Below, piece by piece: positions 15,495 to 23,411 of a stretch of 27,150 nucleotides of DNA (positions are counted from its first letter, which is position 1; each line of letters begins with the position of its first letter). The notes under the pieces were generated by a model that saw nothing but the letters and a program-made list of their open reading frames with translations, ran no database searches and was not told the origin of the DNA. This DNA comes from Nitrospirota bacterium (GTDB lineage: Bacteria; Nitrospirota; Thermodesulfovibrionia; Thermodesulfovibrionales; Dissulfurispiraceae): positions 1 through 27,150 of the forward strand of contig DUZI01000002.1 in assembly GCA_013349595.1 (NCBI GenBank). The letters are read 5' to 3'. A program made the position numbers and the translations under genes.

Positions 15495-16280
15495 ATGGAA
15501 AAGGCACTAATTATAAAAGATTTGGTAGCAGGGTACAATAATAAGATTATTCTAAAAAAGATTTCCTTTGATGTGCCTAAAGGAATGATTACTGCAATTG
15601 TAGGCGGGAGTGGTTCAGGAAAAAGTACAATACTAAAGCATCTAATAGGTTTGTTAAAACCTCTGTCTGGAGAAATCATAACCAAAGGCTATGACTTAAC
15701 TAAGTTAGATGAAAAGGATCTTAATAAATATAGAAAAAGTATGGGAGTTCTCTTTCAGGGATCAGCACTTTTGAATTCTTTGACTATTGAGGAGAATGTA
15801 GCCCTTCCAATTAGAGAACATTCCAAGTTAAATGAATCAACCATAAAAATAATGGTGAAGATGAAGTTAGATCTTGTTGGTTTATCAGGGTTTGGTAATT
15901 TTTATCCATCTCAACTATCAGGTGGTATGAAAAAAAGAGCTGGTATTGCGAGGGCAATGGCACTTGATCCAGAGTTAATATTTTTTGATGAACCTCAAGC
16001 AGGTCTTGACCCTATTACTGCATCAGGATTGGATTTTTTGATAATGAAATTAAGGGATTTATTCAAAATGACAGTTGTAGTTGTAACTCATGAACTACAT
16101 AGTCTTTTCACAATAGCAGATAAAATTATTCACCTTGATAAGGGCGAATTAATCTTTGATGGTACAAAAGAAGAATTTAAAAGATCAGAAAATCCAAAGA
16201 TAGTTAATTTCATAAATCGTATTCCAGAGGAAGAAAACTATTGTCCAGAGGACTATTTTAATATATTAACTGCAGAATAA
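15495..16280 (+). CDS. mlaF: MlaF-type ABC ATPase (phospholipid transport)
   Basis: ATPase of the Mla transporter, 261 residues. Walker A GGSGSGKST, Q-loop GVLFQGSALLNSLT, signature LSGGMKKRAGIARAMALDP, Walker B LIFFDEPQAGLDP and the H-loop VVTHEL are all in place. The MKKR form of the signature is typical of the MlaF/TGD3 group. It begins 5 nt after mlaE; an 82-nt gap follows before mlaD. The C-terminal region after the H-loop (about residues 205-261) may carry the MlaB-binding part, which fits the STAS protein encoded upstream. Confidence 0.95.
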   Translation: MEKALIIKDLVAGYNNKIILKKISFDVPKGMITAIVGGSGSGKSTILKHLIGLLKPLSGEIITKGYDLTKLDEKDLNKYRKSMGVLFQGSALLNSLTIEENVALPIREHSKLNESTIKIMVKMKLDLVGLSGFGNFYPSQLSGGMKKRAGIARAMALDPELIFFDEPQAGLDPITASGLDFLIMKLRDLFKMTVVVVTHELHSLFTIADKIIHLDKGELIFDGTKEEFKRSENPKIVNFINRIPEEENYCPEDYFNILTAE

Positions 16281-16362
16281 TACTCTGAAATGCCTCATTT
16301 ATATTTTAAGGAGTATCAATTTTGTCTTATGACAATACTTAAGAATATAAAAGGAGATAGGG

Positions 16363-17265
16363 ATGAAAGATGAGATAAAGGCTGGTTTTACTATTATAAT
16401 GGCAATGACAATATTGACGCTTTCTGTAATTTTTATTGGTGGCAGTAGGCTTTTTGATACTTTTGATGTTTATTATATCAAACTCTTTGATGTGACTGGT
16501 CTCGAGACAGGATCACAAGTTAAGTTAGGAGGGATGCGTGTAGGGAGAGTTCTTTCAATTATTGCTCCTAAAAAGGAAAAAGAACCTATTACCATTGAGA
16601 TAGGATTAGATAAAGGCACTATTTTATATGAAGGAGTTAAGGCGTCAATCAGTCAAGTGGGATTTGTGGGTGATATTTTTTTACAGCTTTATTTAGGTGA
16701 TACCTCTAAAACAATTATTAAGCCTGGTTCTACAATACCATCAATTGAGCAGTCAAACTTTAATACTATCATGGCAAAAGCAGAAGATTTAACTGTGTCT
16801 TTAAAAAAACTTGTAGAGGATGTTGATAAGGTCTTTTCAGATAAAAATGTAAAAAAATTTTCAGAACTTCTTGATAATACAAATACTTTGATTGTTAATA
16901 CTGATAAAAGAATGGAAATTACATTGATTTCATTAAAGACTATGTCAGATAAGCTTACATCTTTAGTCATAAAGGCAGAGGCAATTGCAGATGATAATCG
17001 AGAAGGCATCAGAGAAGTCGTCTCAAAGGCTCGAGATAACCTTGTCGCTATTGAAAAGCTCATACAACAACTTGAAGGATCAGCTCGGAGTTTTGATACG
17101 GCTTTGGCATCTGTTAATATTTTAATGCAAAGACAAAATCAAAATCTTGATGAACTAATACAAAACATTATCAATACTATAGATAATTTAAATGATGCAA
17201 TTAATGATTTCAACCAAAGACCATGGCGTATTATATACAAAGATAAAAAAGAAAGGGAGGAATAA
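16363..17265 (+). CDS. mlaD: MlaD-like MCE-domain substrate-binding protein
   Basis: Periplasmic MCE protein, 300 residues, anchored by one N-terminal membrane segment (about 8-26). The MCE domain (about 38-118) shows VTGLETGSQVKLGGMRVG and ISQVGFVGDIFLQLYLG. The rest (about 140-290) is alpha-helical, coiled-coil-like and polar, with little similarity to the short E. coli MlaD; it may form a needle or tube as in longer MCE proteins. AGGAG precedes the ATG. It ends 7 nt before the lipoprotein gene. Confidence 0.93.
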   Translation: MKDEIKAGFTIIMAMTILTLSVIFIGGSRLFDTFDVYYIKLFDVTGLETGSQVKLGGMRVGRVLSIIAPKKEKEPITIEIGLDKGTILYEGVKASISQVGFVGDIFLQLYLGDTSKTIIKPGSTIPSIEQSNFNTIMAKAEDLTVSLKKLVEDVDKVFSDKNVKKFSELLDNTNTLIVNTDKRMEITLISLKTMSDKLTSLVIKAEAIADDNREGIREVVSKARDNLVAIEKLIQQLEGSARSFDTALASVNILMQRQNQNLDELIQNIINTIDNLNDAINDFNQRPWRIIYKDKKEREE

Positions 17266-17271
17266 ACAACT

Positions 17272-17844
17272 ATGATAAAGATGTTAATAATCTTTATGCT
17301 TGTTTTTATTGTATCTTGTTCTACAGCGGAGATAAAGATATACAGCATTTATATGCCAATACAAGAAGAAATATTACAATCATTAAAACAACAAGAAATT
17401 CTTTTTTTAGTCGTTAGATCTCCAAAACACTTAGATCAACCATATATAATTTATAGGTCTTCACCATTTGAACTCAACATATCGTCATATGCAAAATGGG
17501 AAGCAACACCTTTGGATATAATAAGGCATAATATTGTTGAAATCTTGTATTCTCAAAGAATTTATAAAGAAGTTAAGACTTTGAGACCCCAAGTAAATGA
17601 AAAAACAGAAGTAATGATTGTTGATTTAAAAGATTTCTCAAGATATGATGAGGATAAAGTAAGTTATGCTCTGCTACATTTTTCTGTGTTATTAAAAGAC
17701 AAAGACAATAAGGAAATTTTTATAAAAGATTTCAAGATTAAAGAAAAATTAAATGACAAAACATATCTTAGTCTTGCAAGAGGTATGAGCCAAGCCATAA
17801 CCAAAACACTCCAAGAAGTTGCAAAGATGTCTCGGGATAGGTAA
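17272..17844 (+). CDS. ABC-transport auxiliary lipoprotein (PqiC-like)
   Basis: A 190-residue lipoprotein. The signal peptide of about 15 residues ends in a lipobox Ile13-Val-Ser-Cys16. The body resembles the ABC_trans_aux (PqiC-like) family, with a conserved-looking RSPFELNISSYAKWEATP segment and VVEILYSQRIY-type helix; family members accompany MCE transporters and sit in the outer membrane facing the periplasm. GGGAGG lies upstream within the mlaD end. It closes the operon; there is no MlaA or MlaC homologue here, so this protein may replace part of their role. No strong terminator is visible in the 32 nt before the convergent gene. Confidence 0.85.
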   Translation: MIKMLIIFMLVFIVSCSTAEIKIYSIYMPIQEEILQSLKQQEILFLVVRSPKHLDQPYIIYRSSPFELNISSYAKWEATPLDIIRHNIVEILYSQRIYKEVKTLRPQVNEKTEVMIVDLKDFSRYDEDKVSYALLHFSVLLKDKDNKEIFIKDFKIKEKLNDKTYLSLARGMSQAITKTLQEVAKMSRDR

Positions 17845-17876
17845 GCTAAATCATTTAGGAATATAAAAGTTTCTAT

Positions 17877-19073
17877 TTATCCCTTCCAACTCGTCCAATT
17901 ACGGCTCTCTTTTCTCAATAATAAAATGTGTTTATCCTCTACAGCAGATTTAAAGAGACTACCGATAAAGCCTATAAACTTTAGTTTCTTTATAAAAGGC
18001 ACTGCAAACCACCCAACAGCCAAATGTCTGCCAAGGCTTATGATTTCACCAAAAACCTTTGGCTTATAAGTTTTTTTCTCTTTGCCTTTTATCTCTGCAA
18101 ATATGTTCTCACCAACGAGTCTACCTTGTTGCAAGGCAAATTGTGCCGCCGCAGGGACTGGTTTACCAGTTGTAGGATTTATTGCAAGGGCATTATCACC
18201 TAAGGCAAATATTTCTGGATGGTCAAGTGCTTGTAAATACTCATTTACAAGCACCCTGCCTAACTGTCCTATTTTTAGATCACTTGCGCCAATAAGTTCA
18301 CTAATCTTGATCCCCCCTGTCCATACTAAACAATAGCTTTTGATTATCTCGCCATTTGAAAGGGTAATCGTATCTGCTGTCCTGTTTGTGATCTTTGTGT
18401 TTGTTATAATCTTTATTCCTTTATTTATAAGTCTTTTTGTTGCCTCTTCAGACATCTTTTCATCAAGGTTTGGTAATAATCTATTACCAGCTTCAATGAC
18501 AATAACTTCTTTTAATCCTTGAACAAGGCGATTATCTCTGCTTAAATAATCAACCAACTCTCCTGCAAATTCAACTCCTGTAAGGCCACCACCACCAATG
18601 ACAAACCTCAAAAGGTCTTTTTTGTTATTTTCATTTATAGAAGTCATTGCCTCATCTATTAATCCAGAGATATTTTCATAGATAATCTTTGCATCATCAA
18701 GAGATTGAAGGGTGAGAGAATGAGCCTGTAGCCCAGGTATCCCGTAAAAGTTTGTAATACTGCCAAGGGCAAGTACAAGGTAGTTGTATGTAATATCAAA
18801 GTCTTGTAACTTGACAATATGTTCTTTGGTAAGTATTTGTTTGATTTCCTGTTGATGAAATATTATAGAGGTCTTCCTGATAATTTGATTGATAGGCACA
18901 GAGACCTCTACATTTCTAACAGCTGCCTCATGGAGTTGGGTCTTAAAGGTATGAAAGGGATTTTTATCTATCAGGTGTATCTCATAATCCTTCTTTTTTT
19001 TTAATAATCTGGCAAGTCTTAAGGCAGCAGTAATACCGCCATATCCAGCGCCAAGTATTACAATCTTATTCAT
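17877..19073 (-). CDS. ndh: NDH-2-like NADH:quinone oxidoreductase
   Basis: FAD flavoprotein of the type II NADH dehydrogenase family, 398 residues, transferring electrons from NADH to quinone without proton pumping. FAD site ILGAGYGGITAALRLA at residues 4-19; NADH site VIGGGGLTGVEFAGEL; second FAD motif FALGDNALA. The conserved AAQFALQQG segment of the family is seen. The C-terminal basic/hydrophobic stretch (GWFAVPFIKKLKFIGFIGSL) could anchor it to the membrane. Its start overlaps the stop of the upstream sigma-54 activator by 4 nt, so the regulator and enzyme are translationally coupled. It could instead be another member of the pyridine-nucleotide-disulphide family with a different acceptor. 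Confidence 0.87.
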   Translation of the reverse strand: MNKIVILGAGYGGITAALRLARLLKKKKDYEIHLIDKNPFHTFKTQLHEAAVRNVEVSVPINQIIRKTSIIFHQQEIKQILTKEHIVKLQDFDITYNYLVLALGSITNFYGIPGLQAHSLTLQSLDDAKIIYENISGLIDEAMTSINENNKKDLLRFVIGGGGLTGVEFAGELVDYLSRDNRLVQGLKEVIVIEAGNRLLPNLDEKMSEEATKRLINKGIKIITNTKITNRTADTITLSNGEIIKSYCLVWTGGIKISELIGASDLKIGQLGRVLVNEYLQALDHPEIFALGDNALAINPTTGKPVPAAAQFALQQGRLVGENIFAEIKGKEKKTYKPKVFGEIISLGRHLAVGWFAVPFIKKLKFIGFIGSLFKSAVEDKHILLLRKESRNWTSWKG

Positions 19074-20473
19074 TTATTTACCTTCCTTCTCATTGTCCTT
19101 AAACTTATCCCAAGTATTTTTGCTGCCTTGCTTTTATTGCCTCCTGTCCTCTCTAAGGTCTTGTTAATGATTATAGTTTCAACTTCAGACAGAGGCAAGT
19201 CCTTGGGGATTAAATAATATTTACTCTCTTGCAATATATCTTGCTTGAAATTGTTTTTATTGTCAACGACTGTTTCATCTAAATGCTGAAGTACATGAAA
19301 GGGGAAGACCTTTTTGGCATCTGTTGGAAATAGTGTTGCAATTCTTGTTATAACATTTCTCAACTCTCTGACATTACCCTTCCATGGCAATTTTTCAAGC
19401 ATATATAAGGTCTCTGGGGAAAATTCAGGATAAGGTGCCTTTCTCCCCATTTCAAAGAGTGTCCTTTCAAAGAAATGACGAGCAAGGAGGGCTATGTCTT
19501 CTCTTCTTTCCCTTAGAGGTGGCAGGTTTATTCTTAAGACATTTAGACGGTAAAGCAAATCTTCTCTAAAGATACCCTTTGACACTGACTTTGATAAATC
19601 AGTATTTGTGGCAGAAATAACCCTTACATCCACTGGTATTGGTTCATCTGCCCCAATGCGAAAGACCCTCTTGTCTTCAAGGACCCTTAACAATCTTACT
19701 TGTAAATGTAAAGCCATATCACCTATTTCGTCAAGAAATAGGGTGCCCTGATGGGCATTTTCAAATTTGCCTTTTCTTGTCTTTATTGCTCCAGTAAAGG
19801 CGCCTTTTTCATGTCCAAAAAGTTCACCCTCTATAAGGCTTTCTGGGATTGCCCCACAGTTTATTGGAACAAAAGGGCCTTGATTTCTTCTGCTAAGACT
19901 ATGTATTGCCCTTGCAACTATCTCCTTACCTGTTCCAGTCTCACCAGTGATTAAAACGGTTTGATCTGATAGGGCTATCTCTGTCAGATTTGCCAAAGCC
20001 CTTTGCATAGCCACTGAACGAAATATAAAAAAGGGCTTTGACTGTCTTACAATAGGGTCAACAATCTGAAGAGACCTATTCTGTGAATGAAACTTGCCAA
20101 TGGCAAGGTCAATTTTTGCCTTTAGCCTTATAGGATTGATTGGTTTATATAGATAGTCTTCTACTATATTTTTTATGTCTTCAGATGCTATATCTACTAC
20201 ATCGTAGTCATTGCTCACAAGCAGGTAAAAGAGTCCTTCTTTTTTTTTGCTTTTGTAGCTTTTTATTATTTCAATGCTTTGTTCTTCAACCTTTTCAATG
20301 GCGATGATGATAACATCAGGGATGTTACTTTTAAGAAACGATGTTAATTCTCTAAGGGATTCAAATGTAAAAAGCTCAATAGAGTTTTCCTTAAATCCTT
20401 CTCTGTCAAGATTTAATAAGGCAGTGTCTTCATCAACAATTGCGACTACAATATTTTTATGATTTAAATGCAT
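19070..20473 (-). CDS. NtrC-type sigma-54 activator with degenerate receiver
   Basis: Enhancer-binding protein that drives RNA polymerase with sigma-54, 467 residues. The receiver-like domain (1-125) keeps the acidic pair (Asp14, Asp16), Ser87 and Lys110 but has Ala58 where the phospho-acceptor Asp belongs (IIIAIE instead of LLLDI). The AAA+ domain has Walker A GETGTGKE (177-184), the sigma-54-contacting GAFTGA loop (224-229) and LFLDEIGDM. A Fis-type helix-turn-helix ends the protein (NKSKAAKILGISLRTMRRK). The absence of Asp58 suggests phosphorylation-independent control. It lies 3 nt after a small unknown gene and overlaps ndh by 4 nt. No histidine kinase is encoded nearby. Confidence 0.93.
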   Translation of the reverse strand: MHLNHKNIVVAIVDEDTALLNLDREGFKENSIELFTFESLRELTSFLKSNIPDVIIIAIEKVEEQSIEIIKSYKSKKKEGLFYLLVSNDYDVVDIASEDIKNIVEDYLYKPINPIRLKAKIDLAIGKFHSQNRSLQIVDPIVRQSKPFFIFRSVAMQRALANLTEIALSDQTVLITGETGTGKEIVARAIHSLSRRNQGPFVPINCGAIPESLIEGELFGHEKGAFTGAIKTRKGKFENAHQGTLFLDEIGDMALHLQVRLLRVLEDKRVFRIGADEPIPVDVRVISATNTDLSKSVSKGIFREDLLYRLNVLRINLPPLRERREDIALLARHFFERTLFEMGRKAPYPEFSPETLYMLEKLPWKGNVRELRNVITRIATLFPTDAKKVFPFHVLQHLDETVVDNKNNFKQDILQESKYYLIPKDLPLSEVETIIINKTLERTGGNKSKAAKILGISLRTMRRKVNK

Positions 20474-20476
20474 TAT

Positions 20477-20662
20477 TCATTTTTTATCAGCCAATTTGTT
20501 TTTAAGCTTGATGCCTATTTGGTCTAAAACAATCTTGGAGATGCTTAAATAGGTCTTTAAATCCTCTTCAGTGGGAGATAAATTGTCTTTTCTGTCTTTC
20601 ATGAGGGCAAAACTTGTCTTCCCTGTAGTTTTATTGTAAACTACCATTATCTCATATATCAT
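20477..20662 (-). CDS. Small protein of unknown function (61 aa)
   Basis: Not recognised. It is preceded by a strong AGGAGG 6 nt upstream of the ATG and ends 3 nt before the sigma-54 activator, so it looks like a genuine leader gene of that operon. The sequence starts MIYEIMVVYNKTTGKTSFALM, then polar residues and a KTYLSISKIVLDQIGIKL helix, and a lysine-rich end. No signal peptide or membrane segment. A small regulator or partner of the activator is possible, but nothing in the sequence shows it. Confidence 0.65.
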   Translation of the reverse strand: MIYEIMVVYNKTTGKTSFALMKDRKDNLSPTEEDLKTYLSISKIVLDQIGIKLKNKLADKK

Positions 20663-20995
20663 TTAACGCCTCCTTTAATTTTTTTTGAGAAATTTTATCA
20701 AAAAAGGGTATGAAAATGAAAATCCCAAAATCAGCGATAGAACCGAGAACTTAACTAAATCAAGTAGGAAGGGTTGGTGAGGAATTTCTATACGACGCCT
20801 TATAAAAAAAGTTCATTGGGCTTTGTAATAAGGCATTGCATTATAAAGAATAAAGCAAAATGAAATCGTCGACTATAAAAATTCTGAAACAGCCCTTCCT
20901 AAGCGCTATTTTTTGGAAAATCGGCCCAAAGATAAGTTCAATATGTTTATTGATTTGTCTTTGAGTTTATTTAATATTCTATGGTTTAATTAATT
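20663..20995. other. Intergenic region between divergent operons
   Basis: This 333-nt stretch lies between the leftward small gene and rightward pdxA. It holds copy B of the dispersed repeat (20720-20914). Weak promoter-like elements occur before pdxA (TTGATT, 17 nt, AATATT) but none is convincing. No tRNA or riboswitch fold is recognised. Confidence 0.6.
20720..20914 (+). repeat. Dispersed repeat, copy B
   Basis: The core 20773-20914 matches copy A (165-304) in the same orientation. The arms AGGAAGGG..GAATTTCTATACGACG (20766-20797) and CGTCGACTATAAAAATTC..CCCTTCCT (20867-20900) form an imperfect inverted repeat, about 26 of 32 positions pairing with one 2-nt bulge. An inner hairpin CTTTGTAAT/ATTATAAAG surrounds AAGGCATTGC, a block kept in both copies. 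The left flank (20723-20743) is the exact reverse complement of 144-164 beside copy A. Confidence 0.7.
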
Positions 20996-21943
20996 GTGAA
21001 TTCAAAGATAGCAATCACTATTGGCGACCCTGCAGGTATAGGTCCTGAAATTACTCTAAAAGCCTTAAGTGTCTTTCCAACTCAGGAAATCAAATTTACC
21101 ATTGTTGGTGATAGGGCAGTTATCAACGAAATTATCAAAATGCAGGGGGTAGATTATTTATTAGAGAATATCCAGATTATAGAAACTGATATAATTAAAT
21201 CATCTAATTTCCCTAAAAACTGTCCATCAACAGAGGGGGGCCTTGCCTCTTCATCTTATATTTCTAAAGCAGTTGAATTAGCCCTTACTGGCAGGGTAGA
21301 TGCGTTAGTAACGGCACCAATATCAAAGGAGGCCCTTAAAATGGCTGGGATTAGGTGGCATGGACACACAGAGATGCTTGCAGAGTTATCAAATACAAGT
21401 GAATATGCCATGATGCTTTGCGGAGGTCCTTTACGGGTTATTTTGGTAACTATCCATGAAGCCTTTAAAAATGTTCCCTCATTAATAACTAAAGAAAAGA
21501 TACTTAAGACTATAATCCTTGCTGAGAAGGCATCTTTGATGTTGAATATTGAAAAACCTAAGATTGCAGTATGTGCCCTTAATCCCCATGCAGGTGAGGC
21601 AGGTCTTTTTGGTGTTGAAGAACAAGACCAGATAATACCTGCCATTGAGTCTGCAAGGGAAAAATCTATACAGGTTTATGGTCCCTATCCTGCAGATACG
21701 ATATTTTACAGGGCTTATAAAGGTGAATTTGATATAATTGTCTGTATGTATCATGACCAAGGTTTAATACCCCTTAAGATGATAGCCTTTGAAAGTGGTG
21801 TAAATGTTACTGTTGGAATACCTTTTATAAGGACATCCCCCGATCACGGCACTGCCTATGATATTGCATGGAAAGGTATTGCTAATCCGTCAAGTATGAT
21901 AGAGGCTATAAAAATGGCTATTAATTTAAAGGTGATAAGATGA
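20996..21943 (+). CDS. pdxA: 4-Hydroxythreonine-4-phosphate dehydrogenase
   Basis: NAD-dependent, metal-dependent enzyme of the DXP-dependent pyridoxal-phosphate pathway; oxidises 4-phosphohydroxy-L-threonine. The motifs seen are IGDPAGIGPEITLKAL, HGHTEMLAEL with the first metal-binding His, ALNPHAGEAGLFGVEEQD, YHDQGLIPLKM and the RTSPDHGTAYDIA region with another metal His. Length 315 is near the usual 325-330. Start is GTG at 20996 with little of a ribosome binding site. It overlaps queC by 4 nt (ATGA), so the two are coupled although their pathways differ. PdxJ is not in the window. A PdxA2-like variant acting on other substrates cannot be excluded. Confidence 0.94.
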   Translation: MNSKIAITIGDPAGIGPEITLKALSVFPTQEIKFTIVGDRAVINEIIKMQGVDYLLENIQIIETDIIKSSNFPKNCPSTEGGLASSSYISKAVELALTGRVDALVTAPISKEALKMAGIRWHGHTEMLAELSNTSEYAMMLCGGPLRVILVTIHEAFKNVPSLITKEKILKTIILAEKASLMLNIEKPKIAVCALNPHAGEAGLFGVEEQDQIIPAIESAREKSIQVYGPYPADTIFYRAYKGEFDIIVCMYHDQGLIPLKMIAFESGVNVTVGIPFIRTSPDHGTAYDIAWKGIANPSSMIEAIKMAINLKVIR

Positions 21944-22605
21944 AATCAGTAGTGTTACTTAGTGGTGGAATTGACTCTTCTACAACCGCACTTATTGCAA
22001 AAAATGAAGGATATGAAATCTATGCCCTGAGCTTTAATTACAATCAGAGGCATTTAATAGAATTAGAATATGCAAAAAGGGTAGCAGCCTTTCTCGAAGT
22101 AAAAAGACATCTAATAATCGATTTTGATATGCGTGATATAGGTGGTTCTGCATTAACCACAGATATGGAAGTCCCTAAAAATAAAAGCTCTCTGGAGCAA
22201 ATACCTGTAACTTACGTCCCTGCGAGGAATACAATTTTCTTATCCTTTGCGTTGGCATGGGCAGAAGTATTAGGTGTTTGGGATATATTTATTGGGGCTA
22301 ACGCTATTGATTATAGTGGTTATCCAGACTGTCGCCCAGAATATCTTCGTGCCTTTACAGAGATGGCAAACCTTGCTACAAAGGCATCTGTGCAAGGGCA
22401 GGGTAAGTTCAACATAAAGGCTCCCCTTTTATACTTAAGCAAGTCAGAGATTATAAAAAAGGGACTATCACTTGGGATGGATTACTCCATAACATGGAGT
22501 TGTTATGACCCTCAATTTAAAGATGGCAAAACCTACCAATGTAGTATTTGTGACAGTTGTCTTTTTAGGGAAAAAGGATTTAAAGAAGCAATGTTAAAAA
22601 ATTAA
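21940..22605 (+). CDS. queC: 7-Cyano-7-deazaguanine synthase
   Basis: Converts 7-carboxy-7-deazaguanine to preQ0 with ATP and ammonia, for queuosine in tRNA. The adenylation P-loop SGGIDSSTTALIA (8-20) is characteristic; LSFNYNQRH, VPARNTIFLS and the zinc-binding cysteines in SCYDPQ..QCSICDSCLFR follow. Length 221 is normal. It overlaps pdxA by 4 nt. Other queuosine genes (queD, queE, queF) are absent. The polysaccharide export genes start 23 nt downstream, so read-through is likely. Confidence 0.96.
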   Translation: MKSVVLLSGGIDSSTTALIAKNEGYEIYALSFNYNQRHLIELEYAKRVAAFLEVKRHLIIDFDMRDIGGSALTTDMEVPKNKSSLEQIPVTYVPARNTIFLSFALAWAEVLGVWDIFIGANAIDYSGYPDCRPEYLRAFTEMANLATKASVQGQGKFNIKAPLLYLSKSEIIKKGLSLGMDYSITWSCYDPQFKDGKTYQCSICDSCLFREKGFKEAMLKN

Positions 22606-22628
22606 ATAAGGGCTTTATCAAGATATAA

Positions 22629-23411
22629 ATGACTATTTTTAAAGAAACCACCTCTTTTATACATTATTCAGATCTGCTAAAGAATTTAATAATCAGGGAT
22701 ATCAAGGTCAGATATAAAAGGTCAGTGCTTGGCTTTTTATGGGTCATGCTCAATCCACTTTTGATGATGTTTATCCTTAATATTATCTTTTCTGAATTGT
22801 TTAAATTTTCTGCAAAAAATTACACTGCTTATTTGATTACAGGGATTGTCTTCTGGAATTTTTACAGTCAAAGCACATCAATTGCAGTAAGTAGTTTTGT
22901 CAATAATGCAAATCTGATTAAAAAAATTTATCTGCCTAAATCACTCTTTCCCTTATCGGTAGTATGCTCTGCAATGGTCAATCTAATATTTTCTCTTGTT
23001 CCCCTTTTTTTTATAATCTTTCTGTCAAAGGCAAACATAAGTCCCTATATCGTTCTATTGCCTGTAATCATTATGTTGAGCATAATCTTTGTATATGGTG
23101 TGTCGCTTATTATTGCCACATTTATGGTCTTTTTTCATGACATAAAACAGATCTATGAAGTGGTAGTTTTTGCATTAATGTATATGACACCTGTGTTTTA
23201 TCCTATTGACATAGTGCCTGAAAAGTATAGATTTATTGTTGAAATCAATCCACTTACACATTTTATAAATCTATTTAGATACACCATTTACGAAGAGACT
23301 ACCCTTTCATATGATAAACTCCTTACTGTGACAATAATTTCGCTCTTTATGTGCCTTTTAGGCTTAGTGATTTATTCAAGATTTAAAGACAAGATTGTTT
23401 ATGAATTATGA
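22629..23411 (+). CDS. wzm: Wzm-type polysaccharide ABC-exporter permease
   Basis: Inner-membrane subunit of an ABC-2 exporter for O-antigen-like or teichoic-type glycans (Wzm/TagG family), 260 residues. The family signature near the N-terminus is IRDIKVRYKRSVLGFLWVML, and LLMMFILNIIFSELF follows. About six membrane segments are visible: roughly 35-55, 65-80, 105-130, 142-167, 175-195 and 230-252. The segment FMTP-like YMTPVFYPIDIVPEKYR is typical. Its 3' end overlaps the ATPase gene by 4 nt. The exported glycan is unknown. Confidence 0.93.
   Translation: MTIFKETTSFIHYSDLLKNLIIRDIKVRYKRSVLGFLWVMLNPLLMMFILNIIFSELFKFSAKNYTAYLITGIVFWNFYSQSTSIAVSSFVNNANLIKKIYLPKSLFPLSVVCSAMVNLIFSLVPLFFIIFLSKANISPYIVLLPVIIMLSIIFVYGVSLIIATFMVFFHDIKQIYEVVVFALMYMTPVFYPIDIVPEKYRFIVEINPLTHFINLFRYTIYEETTLSYDKLLTVTIISLFMCLLGLVIYSRFKDKIVYEL

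Noticed and set aside
16281..16362. Promoter (TTGTCT, 17 nt, ATATAA) or short leader ORF before mlaD
   Set aside because: The start site would fall on the mlaD ribosome binding site, and the six-codon frame at 16322 shows no sign of being more than chance.
17845..17876. Bidirectional terminator between the lipoprotein gene and ndh
   Set aside because: No stable G+C stem with a T-run can be seen in the 32-nt gap.
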